A stretch of DNA of 5,703 nucleotides from Georgenia sp. GTDB lineage: Bacteria; Actinomycetota; Actinomycetes; Actinomycetales; Actinomycetaceae. Made by a program: the position numbers and the translations under genes. How positions within the stretch are numbered: the stretch's first letter is position 1; each line of letters starts with the position of its first letter. Below are positions 1 through 5,703 of this stretch, piece after piece. The notes below the pieces were generated by a model, which ran no database searches, was not told where the DNA came from, and saw nothing but the letters and a program-made list of their open reading frames with translations. The stretch covers positions 1-5,703 of the forward strand of contig DAHVRG010000219.1 in NCBI GenBank assembly GCA_027322565.1, in the 5' to 3' direction.

Positions 1-1361
1 GCGACGCCAGCCCGGGCGCGGGAATCATCACCGGCATCGGTCGAGTCGCAGGTCGCGAATGCGTGATCGTGGCCAATGACGCCACCGTCAAGGGCGGCAC
101 CTACTACCCGGTGACGGTGAAGAAGCACCTGCGGGCCCAGCAGGTGGCCGCGGAGAACCGGCTGCCCTGCCTCTACCTCGTCGACTCCGGCGGTGTCTAC
201 CTGCCGATGCAGGACGAGGTCTTCCCCGACCGCGAGCACTTCGGGCGGATCTTCTACAACCAGGCCCGGCTCTCCGCCGCCGGCATCCCGCAGCTCGCCG
301 CCGTCATGGGCTCGTGCACCGCCGGCGGGGCGTACGTGCCGGCGATGTCCGACGAGACCGTCATCGTCCGCGGCCAGGGCACGATCTTCCTCGGCGGCCC
401 GCCGCTGGTGAAGGCCGCGACCGGCGAGGAGGTCACCGCGGAGGAGCTCGGCGGCGGGGACGTCCACGCCCGTACCTCCGGGGTCGCCGACCACCTCGCG
501 GACGACGACGACCACGCGCTGGCCATCCTCCGCTCGGTCGTCGCCACCGTGGAGCGGCCGGCGGACCCGACGCTGCGGCAGGCCGATCCGGAGGAGCCGC
601 TCGAGGACCCGGCCGGGCTGTACGACGTCGTCCCCGCCGACCTGCGCACCGGGTACGACGTCCGCGAGGTCGTCCGGCGGATCGTCGACGGCTCGCGGCT
701 GGCGGAGTTCAAGGCGCTCTACGGTGAGACGCTCGTCTGCGGGTTCGCCCGGATCTGGGGCTACCCGGTGGGGATCGTCGCGAACAACGGCATCCTGTTC
801 AGGGAGTCGGCGCTCAAGGGCGCCCACTTCGTCCAGCTGTGCAACCAGCGCGGGGTGCCGCTCGTCTTCCTCCAGAACATCGCCGGGTTCATGGTCGGCC
901 GCGACTACGAGAGCCGGGGCATCGCCAAGGACGGCGCCAAGCTCGTCACCGCGGTGGCGTGCTCCGCGGTCCCCCGGTTCACCGTCGTCATCGGCGGCTC
1001 CTTCGGGGCCGGCAACTACGGCATGTGCGGCCGCGCCTACGACCCCCGGTTCCTGTGGATGTGGCCCAACGCGCGGATCTCGGTGATGGGCGGGGAGCAG
1101 GCCGCGGCCGTGCTGGCGACGGTGCGCCGGGACGGTCTCGAGCGGGCCGGGCAGGACTGGTCGGCGGAGGCCGAACGGGAGTTCCGGGCCCCGATCCGCG
1201 AGCAGTACGAGCGGCAGGGCTCGCCCTACTACTCCACCGCCCGGCTGTGGGACGACGGCGTCATCGACCCGCTCGACACCCGGCGGGTCCTCGGGATGGG
1301 GCTGGCGGCCGCCGCCCACGCGCCGCTGCCCGAGCCCGGGTACGCGACCTTCCGGATGTGA
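1..1361 (+). CDS. accD1: Methylcrotonyl-CoA carboxylase, beta (carboxyltransferase) subunit, 5'-truncated by window edge
   Basis: This subunit transfers the carboxyl group from carboxybiotin to 3-methylcrotonyl-CoA, giving 3-methylglutaconyl-CoA, in the cytosolic leucine pathway. The reading frame is open from position 3, before the first in-frame GTG at 63, and the residues there ([20 protein letters not shown]) are already inside the carboxyltransferase fold. The true start is therefore outside the window. About 452 residues are visible; family members have roughly 530, so about 80 N-terminal residues are missing. N-half motifs include [16 protein letters not shown] (309-356) and [15 protein letters not shown]. 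The C half has [20 protein letters not shown] (993-1052) and MGGEQAA (1086-1106), the glycine-rich acyl-CoA/biotin site loops. The whole stretch closely matches my memory of LiuB/AccD1 rather than propionyl-CoA carboxylase beta. It ends with TGA, 6 nt before the alpha-subunit gene. A geranyl-CoA carboxylase beta subunit is a less likely alternative. Confidence 0.94.
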   Translation, partial: DASPGAGIITGIGRVAGRECVIVANDATVKGGTYYPVTVKKHLRAQQVAAENRLPCLYLVDSGGVYLPMQDEVFPDREHFGRIFYNQARLSAAGIPQLAAVMGSCTAGGAYVPAMSDETVIVRGQGTIFLGGPPLVKAATGEEVTAEELGGGDVHARTSGVADHLADDDDHALAILRSVVATVERPADPTLRQADPEEPLEDPAGLYDVVPADLRTGYDVREVVRRIVDGSRLAEFKALYGETLVCGFARIWGYPVGIVANNGILFRESALKGAHFVQLCNQRGVPLVFLQNIAGFMVGRDYESRGIAKDGAKLVTAVACSAVPRFTVVIGGSFGAGNYGMCGRAYDPRFLWMWPNARISVMGGEQAAAVLATVRRDGLERAGQDWSAEAEREFRAPIREQYERQGSPYYSTARLWDDGVIDPLDTRRVLGMGLAAAAHAPLPEPGYATFRM

Positions 1362-1367
1362 GCCGCG

Positions 1368-3323
1368 ATGTCCCCGACCATCCTGCTCGTCGCCAACCGT
1401 GGCGAGATCGCGCTCCGCGTCATCCGGGCCGCATGGGCGGCCGGCCTGCGCACCGTCGCCGTCTACTCCGACGCCGACCGGGCCGCGCCCCACGTGCGCG
1501 CCGCCGACGTCGCCGTCCGGCTCGGGCCCGCCCCAGCGGCCGACTCCTACCTGTCCGTCGCGGCCGTCCTCGACGCTGCCCGCGTCGCCGGGGCCGACGC
1601 CGTCCACCCCGGGTACGGCTTCCTCGCCGAGAGTGCCGACCTCGCGCGGGCGGTGGTCGACGCCGGGCTGACCTGGGTCGGCCCGCCGGCCGCCGTCGTC
1701 GACCTCATGGGGCGCAAGGACGAGGCGCGGCGGGTCGCGGTCGCGGCCGGGGTCCCCGTCCTCCCGGCGGCCGAGGGTGACGACGACGCCGAGCTGGCCC
1801 GCCGGGCGCTCGCCGAGGTCGGCCTCCCGGCCCTGGTCAAGGCCGCCGCCGGTGGTGGCGGGAAGGGGATGCGCATCGTCCGCGCCGCCACCGAGCTGCC
1901 CGCCGCCCTCGCCGCGGCACGGCGGGAGGCACGTGCGGCGTTCGACGACGCCACCCTCCTCGTCGAGCGCTACGTCGAGGCGGGCCGCCACGTCGAGGTG
2001 CAGGTGCTCGCCGACAGCCATGGCACCGTGCTGCACCTCGGGGAGCGGGACTGCTCGGTCCAGCGGCGCCACCAGAAGGTCGTCGAGGAGGCACCCGCCC
2101 CGACGATCGGGCCCGGGATACGGCGGACGCTGACCGACGCCGCGGTCCGGCTCGCCGAGCGGGTCGGCTACGTCGGCGCCGGCACGGTGGAGTTCCTCGT
2201 CGCGGGCGAGGAGGCGTACTTCCTCGAGATGAACACCCGGCTCCAGGTGGAGCACCCGGTGACCGAGGCCGTCACCGGGCTGGACCTCGTAGACCTGCAG
2301 CTGCGCGTCGCGCGCGGGGAGCGGCTGCCGCTCGCCCAGGAGGACGTCCGCCTCCGCGGTCACGCGATCGAGGCCCGCGTGTACGCCGAGGACCCGGCCC
2401 GGGGCTTCCTCCCCCAGGCCGGGGTCGCGGCCGCGGTGCGATGGCCGGACCGCGCGCGGGTGGATGCCGCGCTCGAACCGGGCCAGGAGGTCACGACGTG
2501 GTACGACCCGATGCTCGGCAAGGTGGTCGTCCACGGCGCGGACCGGGAGTCGGCACGCCGGGCCCTCGTCGCCGCGCTCGACGAGACCGCGGTCATCGGT
2601 GTCACGACCAACGTCGGGTTCCTCCGCCGGCTCGTCGACTCCGCGGATTTCCGCCGAGCGGAGATCCACACGGCGTGGCTCGACGCGCGGCCCGACGCCT
2701 TCCCGCCGGCGGGCTCGGACGTCGCCGACCACGTCGGGGCGTGGCTCCTCGCTGACGCCCGCCGCGACACCGGGGAGGCGCACCACCCGTTCGGTGCCGG
2801 GGACGGGTGGCGGCTGGGCGGCCCGCCCGCCCCGGTCCTGCTCGTCCTCGACCACGACGGCGCGGGCGAGGTGTGCCGCGTCGACGCGGCCGGCGGCACC
2901 GTCCGCCTCGGAGAGCGCGTCCGGCGGGTCCGGCCGCTCACCCGCGACGCCGACCGGCTCCGCGTCGAGGTCGACGGCGCCACCCACGACCTCGTCGTCC
3001 ACGTGGGCGACACCGCGGCGACCGTCGTCCACCACGGCGAGGTCCACACCGTGCGGCTCCGGCAGCGGCTGGGGCCCGGGGCCGGCGTCACGCAGGGCGG
3101 GGAGGTCACCGCCCCGATGCCCGGGCTCGTCCACGCGCTCAGCGTGCGTCCCGGCCAGGCCGTCCAAGCGGGCGAGGTCCTCGGTGTCCTCGAGGCGATG
3201 AAGATGGAGATCGCGATCCGGGCCCCGCACGACGGCGTCGTCGCCACCGTCGCAGCGTCGGCCGGGGAGCACGTCCGGCTCGGCCAGACGCTCTTCGTCA
3301 TCACCGAGGAGGCGCCCGCATGA
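1368..3323 (+). CDS. accA1: Methylcrotonyl-CoA carboxylase, alpha subunit (biotin carboxylase + biotin carrier)
   Basis: This subunit carboxylates its own biotin with ATP and bicarbonate, then hands the carboxyl group to the beta subunit encoded just upstream. It has 651 residues, usual for an acyl-CoA carboxylase alpha chain. The N-terminus (ILLVANRGEIALRVIRAAW) is the biotin carboxylase start, followed by HPGYGFLAE at 80-88. The ATP-grasp domain has K117, K158, the loop GGGGKGM (162-168), H208 in RHVEVQ, and K237. Catalytic residues E275, E287, N289, R291, Q293, V294, E295 and R337 all match the E. coli AccC set with an offset of one. After a linker region (about 450-570) comes a biotinyl domain with EAMKM, the biotinylated lysine being K612 (codon 3201-3203). 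The ATG at 1368 fits the family start, but no good Shine-Dalgarno precedes it, so coupling to the upstream gene is likely. Alone it could serve other acyl-CoA carboxylases; the neighbours favour methylcrotonyl-CoA. Confidence 0.94.
   Translation: MSPTILLVANRGEIALRVIRAAWAAGLRTVAVYSDADRAAPHVRAADVAVRLGPAPAADSYLSVAAVLDAARVAGADAVHPGYGFLAESADLARAVVDAGLTWVGPPAAVVDLMGRKDEARRVAVAAGVPVLPAAEGDDDAELARRALAEVGLPALVKAAAGGGGKGMRIVRAATELPAALAAARREARAAFDDATLLVERYVEAGRHVEVQVLADSHGTVLHLGERDCSVQRRHQKVVEEAPAPTIGPGIRRTLTDAAVRLAERVGYVGAGTVEFLVAGEEAYFLEMNTRLQVEHPVTEAVTGLDLVDLQLRVARGERLPLAQEDVRLRGHAIEARVYAEDPARGFLPQAGVAAAVRWPDRARVDAALEPGQEVTTWYDPMLGKVVVHGADRESARRALVAALDETAVIGVTTNVGFLRRLVDSADFRRAEIHTAWLDARPDAFPPAGSDVADHVGAWLLADARRDTGEAHHPFGAGDGWRLGGPPAPVLLVLDHDGAGEVCRVDAAGGTVRLGERVRRVRPLTRDADRLRVEVDGATHDLVVHVGDTAATVVHHGEVHTVRLRQRLGPGAGVTQGGEVTAPMPGLVHALSVRPGQAVQAGEVLGVLEAMKMEIAIRAPHDGVVATVAASAGEHVRLGQTLFVITEEAPA
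3306..3312 (+). promoter_or_regulatory. Ribosome binding site of mvaB
   Basis: GAGGAGG sits inside the last codons of the alpha-subunit gene, seven bases before the ATG at 3320. It decides the mvaB start and, with the ATGA overlap, points to coupled translation. Confidence 0.8.
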
Positions 3324-4270
3324 CGGTCCCGCCCGACTACGAGCCGCAGCCGGAGGCCGGGCTGCCGCCGCGCGTCGAGATCTACGAGGTCGGTCCGCGC
3401 GACGGGCTGCAGAACGAGTCCGCCGTCGTGCCGGCCGACGTCAAGGCCGAGTTCGTCCGCCGGCTCGCCGCCGCCGGGCTGCGCGCCGTCGAGACGACGA
3501 GCTTCGTCCACCCCCGCTGGGTGCCCCAGCTCGCCGACGCCGCGGAGGTGCTCGCCCTCCTCGGTCCGCTGCCCGGGGTGCGGCTCCCCGTGCTCGTGCC
3601 CAACGAGCGCGGCCTGGACCGTGCGCTGGAGGCAGGGGTCCGCGAGATCGCGGTGTTCGGCAGCGCCACGGAGACCTTCGCCCGGCGGAACCTCAACCGC
3701 ACCGTGGCCGAGTCGCTGGAGATGTTCGCGCCCGTCGTCGCCCGCGCCCGCGGCGAGGGGCTCGGCGTGCGGGCCTACCTGTCCATGTGCTTCGGCGACC
3801 CGTGGGAGGGCAGCGTCCCCGTCACGCAGGTCGTCGACGTCGCCGGTCGGCTCCTCGCGCTCGGCACGACCGAGCTCTCCCTCGGCGACACCATCGGGGT
3901 CGCGACCCCCGGGCACGTCACCGCCCTCGTCGGCGCGCTCGACGACGCCGGGATCACCACCGACCGCCTCGCCGTCCATTTCCACGACACCTACGGCCAG
4001 GCGCTGGCCAACACGCTGACGGCACTGCGCTGCGGGGTCACCACCGTCGACGCCGCCGCCGGCGGCCTGGGCGGCTGCCCCTTCGCCCGCAGCGCCACCG
4101 GCAACCTCGCCACCGAGGACCTCGTCTGGCTGCTCCACGGCCTGGGGATCGAGACCGGCGTCGACCTGCCCGCCCTCGTCCGCACCAGCCGGTGGATGGC
4201 TGAGCACCTCGGCCGCCCCAGTCCGTCCCGCGTCGTCCAGGCGCTCACCCACGACCCTGCGGAGGAGTAG
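3320..4270 (+). CDS. mvaB: Hydroxymethylglutaryl-CoA lyase
   Basis: This enzyme cleaves 3-hydroxy-3-methylglutaryl-CoA into acetyl-CoA and acetoacetate, the last step of leucine degradation. It is a 316-residue TIM-barrel protein of the HMG-CoA lyase-like family, close to the usual ~300. Visible residues include VGPRDGLQNE at 24-33 (catalytic R27 and metal ligand D28), E58, the metal-binding pair H220 and H222 in VHFHDTYGQ, the catalytic cysteine C253 in GLGGCPFA, and N262 in ATGNLATED. These correspond to human R41, D42, E72, H233, H235, C266 and N275. The signature reads AAGGLGGCPF rather than the classical SVAGLGGCPY, a mild variation outside the key residues. The ATG overlaps the alpha-subunit stop as ATGA, and a GAGGAGG lies 7 nt upstream, which fixes the start. 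The open frame extends further 5', but that part overlaps the carboxylase gene and is not coding. The retained catalytic set argues against a homocitrate or isopropylmalate synthase. Confidence 0.95.
   Translation: MTVPPDYEPQPEAGLPPRVEIYEVGPRDGLQNESAVVPADVKAEFVRRLAAAGLRAVETTSFVHPRWVPQLADAAEVLALLGPLPGVRLPVLVPNERGLDRALEAGVREIAVFGSATETFARRNLNRTVAESLEMFAPVVARARGEGLGVRAYLSMCFGDPWEGSVPVTQVVDVAGRLLALGTTELSLGDTIGVATPGHVTALVGALDDAGITTDRLAVHFHDTYGQALANTLTALRCGVTTVDAAAGGLGGCPFARSATGNLATEDLVWLLHGLGIETGVDLPALVRTSRWMAEHLGRPSPSRVVQALTHDPAEE
4261..4267 (+). promoter_or_regulatory. Ribosome binding site of the enoyl-CoA hydratase gene
   Basis: GGAGGAG lies within the final codons of mvaB, seven bases before the ATG at 4275, supporting that start and operon organisation. 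Confidence 0.8.
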
Positions 4271-4274
4271 CCCG

Positions 4275-5054
4275 ATGGCGTCGGTCACCGTCGAGCAGCA
4301 CGAAGAGCACTGGGCCGAGATCCGGCTGGAGCGGCCCGAGGCCCACAACGCGATCAGCACCGCCCTGGCCGAGGAGCTCGCCGCCGCCTGCGCGAGCGTC
4401 GCCGCCGACCCCACGGTGCGCGCCGTCGTCGTCGGCTCGAGCAGTACGAGGGCGTTCTGCGTCGGCGCCGACCTCAAGGAGCGCAGCACCTTCACCGACG
4501 CCCAGCTCCTGGACCAGCGTCTCGTCTTCCGCCACGCCTTCGCCGCCGTGCGCGAGCTGCCGGTGCCGACCATCGCCGCCGTCCACGGCTGGGCGCTGGG
4601 CGGCGGGCTGGAGATCGCGCTGTCCTGCGACGTCGTCGTCGCCGACGAGACCGCCGTCCTCGGCCTGCCCGAGGTGCGTGTCGGGCTCGTCCCCGCCGGC
4701 GGCGGCACCCAGCTCCTGCCCTGGCGGATCGGGCCGGCGGCCGCCGCGGACCTCATCTACACCGGCAGGCAGGTGCGCATCGACGAGGCGCACGCACTCG
4801 GCCTGGTCGACCGGCGGGTGCCGGCCGGTGCGGACCGCAGTGCGGCGGCGGCGCTCGCCGCGCAGATCGCGGCGAACTCACCCGTCGGGCTGCGCAACGC
4901 CAAGCACGCCCTGCGCGCGGGCGGGGAGGTCGGCCTCGCGGCCGGGCTCGACATCGAGGACGCCGCCTGGCGCGCCTCCGCCTTCTCCGCCGACCGGCGC
5001 GAGGGCATCGCGGCGTTCATCGAGAAGCGGGCGCCCGTCTGGCCCGAGGGCTGA
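4275..5054 (+). CDS. Enoyl-CoA hydratase/isomerase family protein, probable methylglutaconyl-CoA hydratase (AUH/LiuC-like)
   Basis: This gene probably hydrates 3-methylglutaconyl-CoA to HMG-CoA, the step between the carboxylase and the lyase encoded just upstream. It has 259 residues, a typical single-domain crotonase. Oxyanion-hole segments are FCVGADLKER (61-70) and GWALGGGLEIAL (105-116). Both catalytic glutamates are present: E113 in GGGLEIAL and E133 in LPEVRVG, followed by PAGGGTQLLP (140-149), so hydratase activity is expected. The ADLKER motif and the C-terminal GIAAFIEKRAPVW are shared with AUH-type hydratases as I recall them. The start ATG is 4 nt after the mvaB stop and has GGAGGAG seven bases upstream. 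The family assignment is firm; the exact substrate is inferred from context and those motifs. A general short-chain enoyl-CoA hydratase is the main alternative. Confidence 0.85.
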   Translation: MASVTVEQHEEHWAEIRLERPEAHNAISTALAEELAAACASVAADPTVRAVVVGSSSTRAFCVGADLKERSTFTDAQLLDQRLVFRHAFAAVRELPVPTIAAVHGWALGGGLEIALSCDVVVADETAVLGLPEVRVGLVPAGGGTQLLPWRIGPAAAADLIYTGRQVRIDEAHALGLVDRRVPAGADRSAAAALAAQIAANSPVGLRNAKHALRAGGEVGLAAGLDIEDAAWRASAFSADRREGIAAFIEKRAPVWPEG

Positions 5055-5058
5055 GCAG

Positions 5059-5109
5059 CCCCGCGCCGTCGTCCCCCGATGCGCTCTCGGGGGCGCAGCG
5101 ACGGCGGGG
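5059..5109. terminator. Hairpin after the hydratase gene, probable terminator
   Basis: GCCGTCG (5065-5071) pairs with CGACGGC (5099-5105). Inside it, CCCCCGA (5073-5079) pairs with TCGGGGG (5087-5093) around the 7-nt loop 5080-5086. An outer CCCC/GGGG (5059-5062 with 5106-5109) can extend the stem. It begins a few bases after the hydratase stop and has no T-tract, which is common for GC-rich actinobacterial terminators. The position between convergent genes fits bidirectional termination. Confidence 0.6.
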
Positions 5110-5147
5110 CGGCAGCCCGGGAGATCCCGGTGCCGGCCCCGCCGTCG
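5099..5147. terminator. Second hairpin between convergent genes, probable terminator (shares an arm with the first)
   Basis: An 11-bp outer stem forms between 5099-5109 and 5137-5147 (CGACGGCGGGG with CCCCGCCGTCG). It continues as CGGCA/TGCCG (5110-5114 with 5131-5135, one bulged G at 5136) and CCGGG/CCCGG (5117-5121 with 5126-5130) around the AGAT loop. It lies eight bases beyond the end of the small minus-strand gene, so it is well placed as that gene's terminator. Arm 5099-5105 is also used by the upstream hairpin, so both full structures cannot form together. Confidence 0.6.
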
Positions 5148-5154
5148 GAGGGTC

Positions 5155-5328
5155 CTACTCGTTGCCGATCTTCTTGTCGGCGGCGTCGCGCGCCTGGTCG
5201 AGCTTGTCGCCGTGCTTGCCACCGGTCTTGTCGTCCGCCATGGCGGAGGCCTTGTCGAGGCCGGTGTCGCTGGCCTGCTCGCCCTTCTCGCCGCCGAGTG
5301 CGTCCTTGGCCTTGTCCGCGATTCCCAT
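5155..5328 (-). CDS. Small charged protein resembling the MT0933/Rv0909-type antitoxin family
   Basis: This is a 57-residue protein starting MGIADKAKDALGG. It contains ADDKTGGKHGDKLDQARDAA (residues 31-50) and ends KKIGNE. The DDKTGGK...D...A.DAA pattern is what I associate with the actinobacterial MT0933-like antitoxin family. The composition is extreme: about ten Asp, nine Lys, ten Ala and nine Gly, with no Cys, Phe, Trp, Tyr, Pro or Val, so it is probably disordered or helical only with a partner. The open frame extends further upstream to 5421, but the start at 5328 is chosen because AGGAG lies five bases before it, with a second GAGGAG just behind, and because family members begin MG(I/L)xDKxK. 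It is convergent with the hydratase gene and divergent from the gene at 5431. No toxin gene is adjacent on its strand within view. The biological role is uncertain; many such genes occur alone, and a stress-associated LEA-like or CsbD-like protein is an alternative. Confidence 0.82.
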   Translation of the reverse strand: MGIADKAKDALGGEKGEQASDTGLDKASAMADDKTGGKHGDKLDQARDAADKKIGNE

Positions 5329-5333
5329 GGTCA

Positions 5334-5344
5334 CTCCTCTCCTC
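5334..5344 (-). promoter_or_regulatory. Ribosome binding site of the small antitoxin-like gene
   Basis: Read on the minus strand this is GAGGAGAGGAG, two overlapping Shine-Dalgarno cores. The nearer AGGAG ends five bases before the ATG at 5328 and selects that start over longer upstream options. Confidence 0.75.
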
Positions 5345-5351
5345 GCCGCTG

Positions 5352-5399
5352 GTTGCGGCTCGTACGTCGACGGTGCGCCCGGACGGGCGAGTCCGCAAC
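5352..5399. repeat. Interrupted inverted repeat in the divergent spacer
   Basis: GTTGCGGCTCG (5352-5362) is matched by CGAG-T-CCGCAAC (5388-5399), giving 11 pairs with one unpaired T. A smaller stem CGCCC/GGGCG (5376-5380 with 5385-5389) lies inside and overlaps its right arm by two bases. The 102-nt spacer 5329-5430 must hold promoters for both divergent genes, so this could be an operator or a leader structure. I could not identify convincing -10/-35 boxes on either strand. Confidence 0.4.
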
Positions 5400-5430
5400 G
5401 CGAGCGGCCTCCGTCTGCCAAGGTGGCGCC

Positions 5431-5703
5431 ATGTCCGACGACACCGCCGAGCCGTTCCCACCGGCGCCGTGGGTCCTGCGGGGGCGGCTACTGGTGTCCG
5501 TGTTCCGGGTCCCTGAGCGCCTCGTGCCGGAGCTGGTGGAGGCGGTCCCGGTGGGGCACCGCCCGGTCCGCCTCGGTGGCGGCATCCTCGTCGCCCTCGC
5601 CTTCGCACAGTACGGACCGGCCGGCACGCTCGCCTACGAGGAGCTGCTCGCCGCCGTGATCACCCGACCCGCCGGGCGCCTCCGCATCCGGCTCACCGTG
5701 CCG
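5431..5703 (+). CDS. Acetoacetate decarboxylase-like protein, N-terminal part (runs off the right edge)
   Basis: The frame is open from ATG 5431 through the window end, giving 91 residues with no stop. It begins MSDDTAEPFPPAPWVLRGRL and later has FAQYGPAGTLAYEELLAAVI (about residues 58-77). The combination of PPAPWxLxG near the start, a hydrophobic strand, then YGPxGxLxYxELLxA, fits acetoacetate decarboxylase-superfamily proteins as I remember them. In that family the next segment carries the Schiff-base lysine region and a GGRE(L/I)WGxPK-like motif, both beyond this window, so catalysis cannot be judged. AAGGTGG (5420-5426) lies four bases before the ATG, and the PPAPW motif ten residues in supports this start. 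If it is an active decarboxylase, acetoacetate from the nearby HMG-CoA lyase would be a natural substrate, but the gene is in a separate transcription unit and the link is inference. A non-catalytic or different-substrate family member is quite possible. Confidence 0.66.
   Translation, partial: MSDDTAEPFPPAPWVLRGRLLVSVFRVPERLVPELVEAVPVGHRPVRLGGGILVALAFAQYGPAGTLAYEELLAAVITRPAGRLRIRLTVP

Noticed and set aside
63..65. GTG at 63 as the start of the carboxylase beta subunit.
   Set aside because: The frame is open upstream to the window edge, and the preceding residues match the conserved family sequence, so the gene begins outside the window.
839..1780. A 313-residue plus-strand open frame spanning the junction of the two carboxylase genes.
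   Set aside because: It is an out-of-frame, arginine/proline-rich shadow of two clear genes, with no domain and no family resemblance.
2360..4756. A 798-residue open frame on the minus strand opposite the carboxylase alpha, lyase and hydratase genes.
   Set aside because: It lies entirely opposite three well-supported genes with intact catalytic motifs. Long antisense frames arise from G/C third-position bias in such DNA. Its translation is low-complexity (Ala, Gly, Arg, Ser, Thr, Pro) with no recognisable domain.
5329..5421. Longer N-terminus (88 residues) for the small minus-strand protein.
   Set aside because: The extra part is unlike the rest of the protein, covers the inverted repeat and expected promoter region, and would place the double Shine-Dalgarno inside the coding sequence.
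4757..5608. A 283-residue minus-strand frame covering the hydratase end, the terminator region and the divergent spacer.
   Set aside because: It runs through the hairpin region and opposite the hydratase 3' end. Its composition is typical of a GC-rich shadow frame.
5162..5659. A plus-strand open frame across the small gene, the divergent spacer and the start of the decarboxylase-like gene.
   Set aside because: It opposes the better supported minus-strand gene (strong RBS, family-like sequence) and overlaps the 5431 gene in another frame. Its product is Ser/Pro/Arg-rich with no motif.

Overview
The window reads as chromosomal DNA of a high-GC actinomycete (Actinomycetota). By eye, G+C is well above 70% and third codon positions are almost always G or C. 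Genes are tightly packed, with an ATGA stop/start overlap, and a small protein typical of actinobacteria is present. Genus cannot be resolved from the sequence alone.

Positions 1-5054 hold four same-strand genes that look like one operon. They are the methylcrotonyl-CoA carboxylase beta (carboxyltransferase) subunit, cut by the left edge; its biotin-carrying alpha subunit; hydroxymethylglutaryl-CoA lyase; and an enoyl-CoA hydratase of the AUH/LiuC methylglutaconyl-CoA hydratase type. Gaps between them are 6 nt, an overlap, and 4 nt. Together they cover the lower leucine (isovalerate) route: 3-methylcrotonyl-CoA to 3-methylglutaconyl-CoA (carboxylase), to HMG-CoA (hydratase), to acetyl-CoA plus acetoacetate (lyase). 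The preceding enzyme, isovaleryl-CoA dehydrogenase, is not in view and could lie upstream of the left edge.

Positions 5055-5154 lie between convergent genes and contain two strong GC-rich hairpins that share one arm, probably a bidirectional terminator. On the minus strand, 5328-5155 encodes a 57-residue, highly charged, probably disordered protein resembling the MT0933/Rv0909-type 'antitoxin' family, with no toxin gene beside it in view.

A 102-nt divergent spacer (5329-5430) carries an interrupted inverted repeat. After it, a plus-strand gene starts at 5431 and runs off the right edge. Its 91 visible residues resemble the N-terminus of acetoacetate decarboxylase-like proteins. This is notable because acetoacetate is the end product of the neighbouring operon, but the catalytic region is out of view.

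Overall this is mostly a recognisable catabolic locus. I found no clear sign of a novel multi-gene system. The items most worth a second look are the truncated decarboxylase-like gene, the orphan antitoxin-like gene and the shared-arm hairpins.
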